DNA of 64,000 bases from Christensenellaceae bacterium (GCA_948890655.1 CAQTYU010000002.1:124001-188000), one strand, 5' to 3'; shown: positions 42,633-50,544, counted from the stretch's first letter. The notes: generated by a model not told the origin, from the letters alone. Translations and numbers: made by a program.

Positions 42633-43187
42633 AATATAGTGGTTTATATTAAATAAATTTTGCGGCTTAGGTTCGGTAGGATTTCCCCCGTTCCCACTTT
42701 CCGTCGCCGAGAAAGCAGTTTCCTTTTAAGGGAACGGATACATAAAGTATGACCGAATTACCACTTAGTCCACACCTTAATCTCTAATATAAAGACAGTC
42801 TAGAAGCTTTCCTTGACAATTATCACTGAGCTAATCCTCTTTTGCAAAGAACAATTTCAAACAGCAATGGGCAAATTTCGCCCGGCCGGAACGAGCATTG
42901 CCGTTAATCTGTTATCCGCTGTCTTCACTCAAGGCAGGCTACTCTGTACCAAGCTTTCGCCTGATAGCAGGTTTAATCCGTCAAAAATAATTTTTGACGA
43001 CCTCCACGGTGAATGGGGTGGGCTACGGTATGCCGTTACCTAGCTCCCATACACCTTTACTCCCAGCATTCACCCACTTTTGGCAAAGCAAGCAAACACC
43101 AGAAACTTCATCGATATGCCCTTTAACGGTATTTTACCCCCGTCTTCGTTTCAGTGAAAATTGACTAGAATACTGCACCACTATACC
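42633..43187 (-). ncRNA. ole: OLE (ornate, large, extremophilic) RNA candidate
   Basis: About 555 nt between ispA and the oapA-like gene hold no gene on either strand. They are transcribed from a consensus promoter at 43198-43226. The ends pair: GGTATAGTGGT at the 5' side (to 43187) and ACCACTATATT at the 3' side (42633-42643) would close the whole RNA. Internal hairpins include CGTCAAAAAT/ATTTTTGACG (42979-42999) and a GCAATG...CATTGC stem around 42860-42900. OLE RNA is about 600 nt and is found between ispA-type and oapA-dxs genes in Bacillus halodurans and many anaerobic Firmicutes. With OapA it forms a membrane ribonucleoprotein linked to stress tolerance. Identity is from context and size, not from alignment. 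Confidence 0.78.
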
Positions 43188-43197
43188 GATTTATATT

Positions 43198-43226
43198 AGT
43201 ATACTATATTTTTGAAAAAATGTCAA
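43198..43226 (-). promoter_or_regulatory. strong sigma-A promoter of the OLE-like RNA
   Basis: On the minus strand TTGACA (43221-43226), 17 nt and TATACT (43198-43203) lie directly after the ispA stop. The expected start is near 43190, at the base of the closing stem. Confidence 0.8.
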
Positions 43227-43233
43227 TATATTT

Positions 43234-44109
43234 TCAATTCTTTCGGTTTCTTACGTAATCTACAAGGCGGACGAGGAAATCTCTGTTCCCGTCTATACCC
43301 TCTAAAACGGCGCGGCAACGCTCGGCAAGAACGTCTGCGCGGAGTTTTGCTCCGTCAAGCCCGTACACGGCAACCGAGGTGAATTTACCCTCTTTACAGT
43401 CCTTTCCGATACTCTTCCCCAAAGACGCAAATTCCCCTTCAATATCTAAAATATCGTCGGTAATCTGAAAAAGCGCGCCTAAATCTCTGCCGAACGCTTT
43501 AAGTTCTGAATAGCACCTGCCTCCGCCGAGAATCGCAGGTACGACCACGGGTGCGGTAAGAAGTTTGCCCGTCTTGTTCTCGTAAATAAAGTTCAACGTC
43601 GGCTCGTTAAAGCTTTTGTCGTTTTCGTGCAGGAGGTCGGCGGACTGACCCGCTATCATTCCGTATATACCCGCACAGTCGGAAATAAACTCCGCGGCAG
43701 AGATAAATTCGGTACCCTTTCTGCACTCTTTTAAGAGTATCGAGTATGCCGTATTCAAAAGCCCGTCACCCGCTAGCACTGCGTTACCCGTGCCGAAAAC
43801 CTTGTGGTTAGAGGGTTTACCCCTGCGGAAATCGTCATCGTCCATTTCGGGCAGGTCGTCGTGAATTAAAGAATACGTGTGGATAAGCTCCGTCGCGAGG
43901 GCGAAGTTCATTACCTTTTTCCTTTCCACTCCGAGCAAATCAGCCGTTGCAAGGCATAAAACGGGGCGAATACGCTTGCCGCCTATTTCCAAACTGTATT
44001 TCAAACTGTCTTTTAAAATATCGGGGCGGCAATCGAGGTTATTGCAAAAATCCTGCAAAACCGCATTGAATTCATTGAGATATGCTCCGTATTTTTCGTT
44101 AAAGTCCAA
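43234..44109 (-). CDS. ispA: polyprenyl diphosphate synthase (geranyl/farnesyl type)
   Basis: The 291-residue trans-prenyltransferase condenses IPP with allylic diphosphates. The first aspartate-rich motif is HDDLPEMDDDDFRRGKPSNH (Asp84 onward), and the second is QITDDILDIEGE. GGKRIRP near residue 43 binds IPP. The size is that of farnesyl diphosphate synthases. It overlaps folD by 11 nt and is followed by the OLE-type RNA and dxs, so isoprenoid genes flank the RNA. Confidence 0.94.
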   Translation of the reverse strand: MDFNEKYGAYLNEFNAVLQDFCNNLDCRPDILKDSLKYSLEIGGKRIRPVLCLATADLLGVERKKVMNFALATELIHTYSLIHDDLPEMDDDDFRRGKPSNHKVFGTGNAVLAGDGLLNTAYSILLKECRKGTEFISAAEFISDCAGIYGMIAGQSADLLHENDKSFNEPTLNFIYENKTGKLLTAPVVVPAILGGGRCYSELKAFGRDLGALFQITDDILDIEGEFASLGKSIGKDCKEGKFTSVAVYGLDGAKLRADVLAERCRAVLEGIDGNRDFLVRLVDYVRNRKN

Positions 44110-44956
44110 CTTTTCTCCTTATCGCCGCCTGCAACGTGTTATACATAAGCATCGTTATAGTCATAGGCCCCACACCGCCGGGAACGGGCGTTATATAAGA
44201 ACATTTATCCTTTACCGCTTCAAAATCAACGTCACCGCAGAGTTTGCCGTTTTCGTCACGGTTCATTCCGACGTCAATTACCGTTGCTCCGCCTTTAACC
44301 ATATCCGCCGTAATAAACTTAGCCCTGCCTATTGCGGCGACTAAAATATCTGCGGAAAGGCACTCTTTTTTAAGGTTTTCGGTCTTGCTGTGGCAAACCG
44401 TGACGGTAGCGTCCGCGTTTAAAAGAAGCATTGCCATAGGCTTGCCGACTATATTCGACCTACCCACTACAACCGCCCTTTTGCCGCGGGTTTGAACGCC
44501 GTAGCGTTCAAGCATCTTCATAACGCCGTTGGGGGTGCAAGCGACAAGGCAGTCCTTGCCCGTTAAAAGTTTGCCCGTATTTTCATCGGAAAAACCGTCA
44601 ACGTCCTTTTCGGCGGGGATAAGCTTCAATATTTTATCTGCGTTAAGGTGCTTGGGCAACGGCAACTGAACCAAAATTCCGTCCACGTTTTTATCGGCGG
44701 AAAGCCCGTTTATAAGTTTTTCGACCTCGGTTTCAGGGCTGTCGGCGGGAAGTCGGTACGAAAAAGATTTTATACCGACCTCTTCGCACGCTTTTATCTT
44801 GTTACGGACGTAAACCTGCGACGCGGGGTCGTCGCCCACAAGCACGACAGCAAGACCTATCTCCCGCCCGTTTTTTCGCGTGAACCCGTCAACGCCGCTT
44901 TTTATTTCAACACGCATTTCCTGCGCAAGTTTTTTTCCGTCAATCAAGGCGTACAT
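44099..44956 (-). CDS. folD: bifunctional methylene-THF dehydrogenase/cyclohydrolase
   Basis: The 285-residue enzyme interconverts 5,10-methylene-THF and 10-formyl-THF. GLAVVLVGDDPASQVYVRNK carries the catalytic lysine region. GILVQLPLPKHLNADKIL, VVGRSNIVGKPMAMLL (the NADP-binding motif) and PVPGGVGPMTITMLMYN are complete. It overlaps nusB by 1 nt and ispA by 11 nt. xseA and xseB, often found after folD in this cluster, are not here. Confidence 0.97.
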   Translation of the reverse strand: MYALIDGKKLAQEMRVEIKSGVDGFTRKNGREIGLAVVLVGDDPASQVYVRNKIKACEEVGIKSFSYRLPADSPETEVEKLINGLSADKNVDGILVQLPLPKHLNADKILKLIPAEKDVDGFSDENTGKLLTGKDCLVACTPNGVMKMLERYGVQTRGKRAVVVGRSNIVGKPMAMLLLNADATVTVCHSKTENLKKECLSADILVAAIGRAKFITADMVKGGATVIDVGMNRDENGKLCGDVDFEAVKDKCSYITPVPGGVGPMTITMLMYNTLQAAIRRKVGL

Positions 44957-45339
44957 TAAACCTTTTTAACCCCCGACAAGATACCGCTTATAAACGACGC
45001 GCTCTTTTCCGAAGAATATTTGGAAGCGATATTCGCCGCTTCGTTCACAGACACGGCGAAAGGAATATCGTCCATATGTAAGATTTCCGCAAGGGCGATT
45101 AAAAGAATACTTTTATCCGCGGGGAAAAGTCGCGACTCGGGAAAAGCTCGGGAACGTTCGTCCAAAATTTGCGTAAAGTCGGTTTCGTGCTCTTCTACGA
45201 GCGACAAAACCCTTTCGCAATATTCCACGTCGTCTTTATTAAGGTTTTTATACATCGCGGTTTTCAGTCCTTTTTCCGCTTCGCCGAACCGCGAAGCAAA
45301 GACAATCTGAAACGCGACTTCCCTTGCTTTTGCTCTCAT
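44956..45339 (-). CDS. nusB: transcription antitermination factor NusB
   Basis: The 127-residue all-helical protein binds boxA with S10 in rRNA antitermination. RAKAREVAFQIVFAS at the N terminus and the C-terminal SVNEAANIASKYSSEKSASFISGIL are characteristic. GAGGGAG precedes the ATG. It is the first gene of the nusB-folD-ispA group and follows the Asp23 gene after a strong hairpin. Confidence 0.93.
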   Translation of the reverse strand: MRAKAREVAFQIVFASRFGEAEKGLKTAMYKNLNKDDVEYCERVLSLVEEHETDFTQILDERSRAFPESRLFPADKSILLIALAEILHMDDIPFAVSVNEAANIASKYSSEKSASFISGILSGVKKV

Positions 45340-45377
45340 AAAACTCCCTCTCGCAAAAATTTTGCCGTAAAACGCTA

Positions 45378-45407
45378 TTAATCCCTTAAATTTCTTTAAG
45401 GGATTAA
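45378..45407. other. 13-bp hairpin between the Asp23 gene and nusB
   Basis: TTAATCCCTTAAA (45378-45390) and its complement (45395-45407) have a 4-nt loop. A T run is missing on both strands, so it is a transcript-stability or partial-termination element rather than a clear terminator. Confidence 0.6.
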
Positions 45408-45417
45408 CGGCCGATTA

Positions 45418-45753
45418 TTAAATTGCTGCTCCGTCAGTGAAATTTACGTCCTGAATATGAACGTCGATTTTGGCAACCTTGTACTTCGTCATCGATTCCA
45501 CGTTGTGCTTTATCGACTGCTGAATTTTGAACGCAAGCGACGAAACGTTGCAGTTGCTGTCAACCTTTACGCTGATGTCGGCAACTATGCCCTGTTTTTC
45601 GAAGTTGAGTTTTACGCCCTTGTTTTTATTGTTGAGAAGGGACACCCCCTCGACTTCGTTTATCGCAAGCGCAACGATTCCGCTGACTATATTCGGATTA
45701 TAGGTTATTTTACCCTTCTGCGTAGTAGTCGGGTCGTGCCTCATATGCGCCAT
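45418..45753 (-). CDS. Asp23/Gls24 family envelope stress protein (YqhY-like)
   Basis: The 111-residue protein has the Asp23 fold signatures GKITYNPNIVSGIVALAINEVEG..., with DISVKVDSNCNVSSLAFKIQ and a basic-hydrophobic C terminus. Bacillus YqhY, encoded beside accBC and nusB, affects malonyl-CoA supply. The place just before nusB matches. It has its own promoter and AAAGGAG ribosome site. Confidence 0.9.
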   Translation of the reverse strand: MAHMRHDPTTTQKGKITYNPNIVSGIVALAINEVEGVSLLNNKNKGVKLNFEKQGIVADISVKVDSNCNVSSLAFKIQQSIKHNVESMTKYKVAKIDVHIQDVNFTDGAAI

Positions 45754-45772
45754 AAAATTTCTCCTTTCAGTT

Positions 45773-45801
45773 AGTATAACACATATTTAAATATTTTGCA
45801 A
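45773..45801 (-). promoter_or_regulatory. sigma-A promoter of the Asp23/nusB operon
   Basis: On the minus strand TTGCAA (45796-45801), 17 nt and TATACT (45773-45778) lie just after the spoIIIAH stop. Confidence 0.7.
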
Positions 45802-45821
45802 CTAACTTTGGGCGAATTTAG

Positions 45822-46313
45822 TTAAACCTGAGAATATACGGGCAGAATTATTATGCTGCCAGGGTCGGTGCCGACTTCTTCGACAAGCATAGTATAAATT
45901 GTAAGCGCGGTGTTATAGTCAAGCTCGTTAGCGTTGATGAAAACGTTTACGTTGTCGGAATTCATTCCGATAGATACAACTGCGTCGGAGAAGCCACGGG
46001 ATTTAATGAGGGTTTCGAGAAGAAGCTCGTTTTCCATCATTTCGACTATTTTCATTTTGAGAGCAACCGCTTCCTGATGCTTTTCGCTGCCTTCTTCGTA
46101 AGTTGCGATTACGCTGTCAAGCTGCAAAAGCTCTTCGCTTCTCGTCGTAGACCGTTCGGCACGGAACGTCGTGAAGTAGTTTGACGTAGCCAACGTCTGT
46201 TGCGAATCGCCCGAAGCGAAAACGTTGGTTGCGAGCAGTACGTTCAAAACTGCGGTAACCGCAAGCAAGAACACGAGGGAGGACATAATGATGATTTTTT
46301 TCTTTTTAGACAT
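45822..46313 (-). CDS. spoIIIAH: stage III sporulation protein AH
   Basis: The 163-residue protein has one N-terminal membrane helix (residues about 8-30) and a YscJ/FliF-like ring domain. The ring-domain segment is SRGFSDAVVSIGMNSDNVNVFI. It forms the mother-cell side of the SpoIIIAH-SpoIIQ channel between mother cell and forespore. As the last gene of the operon it follows spoIIIAG by 10 nt. Confidence 0.93.
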   Translation of the reverse strand: MSKKKKIIIMSSLVFLLAVTAVLNVLLATNVFASGDSQQTLATSNYFTTFRAERSTTRSEELLQLDSVIATYEEGSEKHQEAVALKMKIVEMMENELLLETLIKSRGFSDAVVSIGMNSDNVNVFINANELDYNTALTIYTMLVEEVGTDPGSIIILPVYSQV

Positions 46314-46323
46314 AAATTTCTCC

Positions 46324-46680
46324 TTAATTATTCATTGAATATATTGCTATTAAATTTTTATCTATATTTAACGCCGTAGACACCGCGTTTAATATATTGT
46401 TTCTGGTCATAATGTTGTTTGCGCCCTCGCAAACTATTACGACGCCCTTTATACCGTCGGTGCTTTCGTTTATCATAACGTCGGTTGCGCCGACGCCCTC
46501 AATCGAACTGAGTATCCCTGTAAGCTTTACTTCGGTTTCGCTTTTTGCCGTATCGCTGAAAGCGGGGGCTTTCTCTGTTGCTTTATTGATAAAGTATATC
46601 GTACCGACAAGAACGATTATCAGGATAACTACTATAATTATCTTTTTATTATCATTCACAAAGTTAAGAACTTTTCGCAT
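46324..46680 (-). CDS. spoIIIAG: stage III sporulation protein AG
   Basis: The 118-residue protein has one membrane helix (residues about 13-31) and a small ring-building domain (ETEVKLTGILSSIEGVGATD, then GVVIVCEGANNIMTRNNIL). SpoIIIAG forms a large ring in the feeding-tube complex. It is shorter than Bacillus SpoIIIAG (about 229 residues), as is common in Clostridia. The start overlaps spoIIIAF by 17 nt. Confidence 0.9.
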   Translation of the reverse strand: MRKVLNFVNDNKKIIIVVILIIVLVGTIYFINKATEKAPAFSDTAKSETEVKLTGILSSIEGVGATDVMINESTDGIKGVVIVCEGANNIMTRNNILNAVSTALNIDKNLIAIYSMNN

Positions 46681-47101
46681 ATACTGTTATATTTATATAT
46701 TTGAGCCCGTCCAAATATGCGTAAATTTCTTCAATTATTTTTTCATTATTTACATCTACGCATACCTCCACCTTTTTTACTTCGAACTGCCCGTCCTTAT
46801 ACCCCACGTCCACCGTACAGTCGGCGGCAACCTGAAACTTTTTTTCAAGAAGTAACCCGAGTTGCTCGCTCTGGTGGTCGGAGTAAACCGAACAGACGTA
46901 TTCGTAGTCGAAATAATCCCCGTCCAGCGCAGACGCGTCTTTTAACTTGAACAGCCCCGAAATAGGCTGAATAAGTGCGAATATACAGATTATCCGCATA
47001 ACGAACGTTGCGCTTTTTTTGAGTTTTCCGTCGGGCAATATCAGCGATACGATAACCGATAAAAAAATTACGCCCGCCGCGGTAAGTAAGTAAACTTTCA
47101 T
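46664..47101 (-). CDS. spoIIIAF: stage III sporulation protein AF
   Basis: The 145-residue protein has two N-terminal membrane helices (residues about 5-20 and 33-50) and a soluble C-terminal domain with the ring-building fold. Identity is from position between AE and AG and the topology, with GDGKLKK-like and IQPISGLFKL segments. It overlaps spoIIIAE by 4 nt. Confidence 0.85.
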   Translation of the reverse strand: MKVYLLTAAGVIFLSVIVSLILPDGKLKKSATFVMRIICIFALIQPISGLFKLKDASALDGDYFDYEYVCSVYSDHQSEQLGLLLEKKFQVAADCTVDVGYKDGQFEVKKVEVCVDVNNEKIIEEIYAYLDGLKYINITVYAKSS

Positions 47102-48357
47102 ATGAAACTGTTTGCCGAGTTGATTATCAGCATTATGACCAGCGCATACATAAACGCAACGGTCAAAAGCCCTGCGATAAAGTATTCTATATCTTTGGAA
47201 AGGTCCGATAAAAGCCCGTACAGCACGCTTTCGCCTATCGGCTGGACTATCGCGCCGACTATTTTCAGTATTATCGAAAACGAAATCAGGGTTATAACAG
47301 GCTGAATTATTTCAAACAGCAGAAGAATTATCCCGCATACCCCAACCGAACTTTTTATCAACAGTCCCGCCGACGAAAGCATATCAAACCCGCTCGAGAG
47401 GAAATTGCCGACGAGGGGAACGGAATTCGATACGACGTACTTTGTCGCTTTGAAAATTATTCCGTCAAACAGCGAACTAGCCGAGCTTTGAGCCGTTATA
47501 AATATACTGAATACGGTGACCGTTATGCCGATTATCCACTTCATCAGGCTTTTAAGAAGCGCCGTAACGCCCGAAAAAGACATCTGCGGGTTGAACTTCG
47601 ACATAAAATTCAGCACCACTACGCCCACCGTCGCGGGAAATATAAAGCAACTGACTATCTCTACCGCCCCGCCCGAAAGAAACACCGCCGAGGGCTGATA
47701 AATTGCCGCTGAACTCGTTCCGCCGGTAAGCACGGTCAGGGTCGCAAGAATGGGCGTAAAAATCTCAATTTGCTTCTTTACACCGTTTATGCAGTCGGTA
47801 CACTCGCCGACGATGCCGATTAGCATAGAAGAAAGAATTAAAATTATCAGTGAATAGCAGGCGAGATAGACGATTTTCGAGGACGATTTGCCGAGAATAC
47901 TTCCCTCCGCGGCGGATACGACCGCCGACAAAAGCGAAATTGCCGTAACCGTCGCGAACGCCGGAATAAGATTTATAACGTCCTTGAAGATTATCGAAAA
48001 AAGCTCGTTTAAAAATCCACCGTATTCAGTGCCGAGGTTGCCGTTGATAAGGTATTCGACTATCTCTTTTGCCGTACCGCCAAAATTGAAAAGGTAGTTG
48101 TCGCCGTTCTCGTCCAAATACTTCTGTAAATCGGACAAGTCCAAATCAGCCAGAAGTTTGGAAATGTTTTCGGTCAGCTCCTCCCGTCCGTCCTCCGCAA
48201 AGGCGGAAATTCCCGCGCAGGCGAGAAGTATTACTCCGACAAGCAGCAAAAAGGCGATAAAAATTTTTTTCAGGCAAGATTTATGAGCGACACGATTATT
48301 TTGTAAGTGCTTGAAAGGATAGGTATAGCCACCACGAATAAAATAATTTTTCCGCAT
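47098..48357 (-). CDS. spoIIIAE: stage III sporulation protein AE (start uncertain)
   Basis: This polytopic protein of up to 419 residues has a signal-like first helix (IFIAFLLLVGVILLACAGISAFA) that is preceded by an unusual 30-residue leader in the longest frame. NLIPAFATVTAISLLSAVVSAA and the multi-helix C-terminal half match SpoIIIAE, the central channel component. The longest frame uses ATG at 48357, which overlaps spoIIIAD by 88 nt. A CTG at 48271-48273 overlaps the AD stop and would start the protein just before the signal helix. No other ATG or GTG is present between, and neither candidate has a ribosome site. Confidence 0.88.
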   Translation of the reverse strand: MRKNYFIRGGYTYPFKHLQNNRVAHKSCLKKIFIAFLLLVGVILLACAGISAFAEDGREELTENISKLLADLDLSDLQKYLDENGDNYLFNFGGTAKEIVEYLINGNLGTEYGGFLNELFSIIFKDVINLIPAFATVTAISLLSAVVSAAEGSILGKSSSKIVYLACYSLIILILSSMLIGIVGECTDCINGVKKQIEIFTPILATLTVLTGGTSSAAIYQPSAVFLSGGAVEIVSCFIFPATVGVVVLNFMSKFNPQMSFSGVTALLKSLMKWIIGITVTVFSIFITAQSSASSLFDGIIFKATKYVVSNSVPLVGNFLSSGFDMLSSAGLLIKSSVGVCGIILLLFEIIQPVITLISFSIILKIVGAIVQPIGESVLYGLLSDLSKDIEYFIAGLLTVAFMYALVIMLIINSANSFI

Positions 48358-48662
48358 AATACGAGCTTGTCCGCCACCCCCTCGAAGCCCAGCTCTTTGA
48401 CGGAGCTTGCCGTAAGTTCTATAAGAAAACTTATACCCACTATCTTGAACACGGTGCGGATAATTTCGTTATCTATTCCCGTGCTTTGGGTGAAAGTTTT
48501 AAGGAATTCTATGCTCTCGGTCAGATAGTCGAAAGCATAGAGAAAGATTATTATTCCGCCTGCAGTAAGACACAGCGGAACGAGTTCGGATTTATGTTGT
48601 TTTAAAATGAAAGCGCTTATAGCCGTAACCACGGCGATACAGCAAAGACGGAAAACGTACAT
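48270..48662 (-). CDS. spoIIIAD: stage III sporulation protein AD
   Basis: The 130-residue hydrophobic protein has about four membrane segments and the segments LKQHKSELVPLCLTAGGIII and VGISFLIELTASSVKELGFEG, typical of SpoIIIAD. It overlaps spoIIIAC by 1 nt. Confidence 0.92.
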   Translation of the reverse strand: MYVFRLCCIAVVTAISAFILKQHKSELVPLCLTAGGIIIFLYAFDYLTESIEFLKTFTQSTGIDNEIIRTVFKIVGISFLIELTASSVKELGFEGVADKLVLCGKIILFVVAIPILSSTYKIIVSLINLA

Positions 48663-48859
48663 CAGAACATATCAAAAAGCTGTCTTATCTGCGAAAAGAG
48701 GTCGGAAATCATCGTTATTACGACGGTCAGAACTATAATAAGCCCGACAAGGCTTACAATCGTCGCAATATCGTCTCTGTCCGATTTTTTCAGAACCTGA
48801 CAGATAATCGTAATAATTATGCCTATCGCGGCAATCTTAAAAATTATGCTTATATCCAT
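48662..48859 (-). CDS. spoIIIAC: stage III sporulation protein AC
   Basis: This 65-residue protein has two membrane helices and the SpoIIIAC core IFKIAAIGIIITIICQVLKK, then GRDDIATIVSLVGLII-like residues. Length and position match. No ribosome site is visible. A 188-nt non-coding insert separates it from spoIIIAB, which is unusual for this operon. Confidence 0.92.
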   Translation of the reverse strand: MDISIIFKIAAIGIIITIICQVLKKSDRDDIATIVSLVGLIIVLTVVITMISDLFSQIRQLFDMF

Positions 48860-48864
48860 AAAAA

Positions 48865-49044
48865 AACCATTTCACAAATTTCTCGGCTATTCTGCGCCTG
48901 CAAAATTTGCGATTTTCGGAGGCGCCGCCTCCATGCCCGCAATTCTAAGAGCAAACACATATATAATTGCAGGCATTCCCTCTGCTGAGGTGGCAAAGCC
49001 ACAAATTGGGGGCGCTAACCCAAAAGTGTGATTTTGGGTTGCGT
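48865..49044. repeat. structured intergenic element inserted in the spoIIIA operon
   Basis: Between spoIIIAC and spoIIIAB lies a 188-nt stretch rich in inverted repeats. GGAGGC/GCCTCC is at 48918-48932. GCCCGCAATT (48935-48944) pairs with AATTGCAGGC (48965-48974). GTGGC/GCCAC is at 48990-49002, and AACCCAAAA/TTTTGGGTT at 49017-49040. The other spoIIIA junctions overlap or are separated by a few nt. It contains a minus-strand frame of only 29 codons (48887-48976). It looks like a small dispersed palindromic element or a structured RNA, and no copy is seen elsewhere in the window. Confidence 0.55.
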
Positions 49045-49047
49045 AGT

Positions 49048-49473
49048 TTATGCTAATAGAATCGCCATCAGGACGCCGACCATAAAGAAAATCTTTATAT
49101 AAAGCGAGCTGTATTTTTTATATTTCGTCTGGCTTTCGTCACGGTACCTTTGAAGCTGTTCCTTTTTGCCGTTCAGGTAATCTATCTGCGAGGTTGCGTC
49201 GCTTTTACCCAAATTTAAAAAATAATCGGATATTATCTCCCCGTCGTTGCCGTCGAGAACCTTACCGCCTTTAAGAGCCGTCGGAATATGTTTAAAGTCC
49301 GCTGCAACCTTATCAAGCGGGTTTTTACTGAATTTCAGATTCATAATCAGTCTGTCGTTGAACTCGCACAGCTCCGAAAAAACCTGCATTCGCTTCTTTT
49401 TATTCGCCGAAAGGAATACTCCCAGCGCCGTCGTCAGCCCGACAATCGCAATAAGAATTAAAATTTTTATCAT
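49048..49473 (-). CDS. spoIIIAB: stage III sporulation protein AB
   Basis: The 141-residue protein has an N-terminal helix (residues about 3-22) and a C-terminal helix (about 124-140). A helical T2SF/GspF-like middle has RMQVFSELCEFNDRLIMNLKF. In Bacillus it may regulate the AA ATPase. It overlaps spoIIIAA by 74 nt. Confidence 0.9.
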   Translation of the reverse strand: MIKILILIAIVGLTTALGVFLSANKKKRMQVFSELCEFNDRLIMNLKFSKNPLDKVAADFKHIPTALKGGKVLDGNDGEIISDYFLNLGKSDATSQIDYLNGKKEQLQRYRDESQTKYKKYSSLYIKIFFMVGVLMAILLA

Positions 49474-50296
49474 AAATCACGGGTTTCCCGCCAAGACTTT
49501 TTATCTCCGCAAAATACTCGAAAGGAGTTTTTTTCAGCTTTTCTCTGTCTGTTATATGCGACGAAGCGATAACCGTAACCGAGCAATCCGCGGCGTACTG
49601 CACCGCCTTCAAATCTTCTTCGCCATAAAGCTCGTCCGTAACGATGACGTCGGGTTTCATTGCCCGAATCGCACTCGAAATGGCGCCGAGTTTGGAATAG
49701 CACCGCACCACGTCCACCGTTCCCAAATCGAAGCCCTCGCCGTAACCGTCCAAAGCGGCAATTTCCCCCCTTTCGTCAAAAATAAGGACGTTCATTCTCG
49801 GACTTAGCTTTCGCGCAATATCGCGGAGCATAGTCGTCTTGCCCATTCCGGGTTTAGAGAATATGAGCGTACTTTGGGGTTTGCCCGAAAAAAGCGTTTT
49901 AAAAAGACTGTCGGCACAACCCTTTATATCGTGCGGAATGCGGATATTTAAAGAAGTAACGTTCTTTATGGTAGTGACAGCTCCGTTTTCGGTAACGTAT
50001 TCACCGGCAACGCCTATCCGCACGCCGTGACCGACGGTTATAAAGCCGTTTTTCATCTGCTCGGTAAAACCGTAAACACACCCGCCTGTCGCCGCGTTGA
50101 GAACGGGCGTAATTTCGGCAACAGCTATTCCGTCTTTCGCGCCCGCCGCAACCCCGTTACTTCCCAGGTAAACATACCTGCCGCAATACTCAACGATAAC
50201 GGGCTGACCCTTTCTGAGCCTGATTTCCGAAAGCTTGTTGTAGTTCAAATGGCTGACTGCCGAAAGCACCTCTGCGGGCAGGAAGGACAAACTCAT
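49400..50296 (-). CDS. spoIIIAA: stage III sporulation protein AA (ATPase)
   Basis: The 298-residue secretion-type ATPase powers the SpoIIIA channel. Walker A is IFSKPGMGKTTMLRDIARKL near residue 150, Walker B-like NVLIFDERGEIAALDG follows, and VTDELYGEEDLKAVQYAADC marks the family. It is the first gene of the operon. It starts at the ATG at 50296 without a strong ribosome site, and no sigma-E-type promoter could be recognised with confidence in the 120-nt gap before the tRNA gene. Confidence 0.95.
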   Translation of the reverse strand: MSLSFLPAEVLSAVSHLNYNKLSEIRLRKGQPVIVEYCGRYVYLGSNGVAAGAKDGIAVAEITPVLNAATGGCVYGFTEQMKNGFITVGHGVRIGVAGEYVTENGAVTTIKNVTSLNIRIPHDIKGCADSLFKTLFSGKPQSTLIFSKPGMGKTTMLRDIARKLSPRMNVLIFDERGEIAALDGYGEGFDLGTVDVVRCYSKLGAISSAIRAMKPDVIVTDELYGEEDLKAVQYAADCSVTVIASSHITDREKLKKTPFEYFAEIKSLGGKPVIYDKNFNSYCDCRADDGAGSIPFGE

Positions 50297-50374
50297 AATT
50301 TAGCTTATTTGTACGGTAACAAAAAAAGAACCTGCACCGTGCAAGAAAATTTTTTAATTAAGATTAATTTTGGC

Positions 50375-50403
50375 TTGACAATGCGTTTAAAATATTATAA
50401 AAT
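50375..50403 (+). promoter_or_regulatory. promoter of tRNA-Leu(AAG)
   Basis: TTGACA (50375-50380), 17 nt and TAAAAT (50398-50403) precede the tRNA gene. Confidence 0.8.
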
Positions 50404-50423
50404 CAATCTTGCTTTTTAAATAG

Positions 50424-50508
50424 GCACTCGTGGCGGAATTGGCAGACGCGCAAGACTAAGGATCTTGTGGTTAACCCCATGCAGGTTCAACTCCTGTCGA
50501 GTGCACCA
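50424..50508 (+). tRNA. tRNA-Leu, anticodon AAG
   Basis: The 7-bp acceptor stem (50424-50430 with 50498-50504) ends with an encoded CCA. D-arm, long variable arm typical of leucine tRNAs and T-loop GGTTCAACTCC are present. The anticodon loop CTAAGGA gives AAG, reading CUU. Confidence 0.95.
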
Positions 50509-50512
50509 AAGA

Positions 50513-50544
50513 AAAGAGAGTGCAGTATTTACTGCACTCTCTTT
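50513..50544 (+). terminator. terminator of tRNA-Leu(AAG)
   Basis: AAAGAGAGTGCAGTA pairs perfectly with TACTGCACTCTCTTT (15 bp). The stem itself ends in TTT. Confidence 0.8.

Noticed and set aside
42800..42850. tRNA-like D-arm (GATTAGCTCAGTG on the minus strand)
   Set aside because: It resembles a tRNA D-arm, but no acceptor stem, anticodon arm or T-loop is in register. It lies inside the OLE-type RNA.
42813..43043. 76-codon plus-strand ORF inside the ispA-oapA gap
   Set aside because: No ribosome site, no recognisable protein pattern, and opposite to the strong minus-strand promoter. The region is better explained as a structured RNA.
48819..49031. 70-codon plus-strand ORF across spoIIIAC and the insert
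   Set aside because: Its first part is antisense to spoIIIAC, and the rest follows the inverted repeats. No ribosome site.
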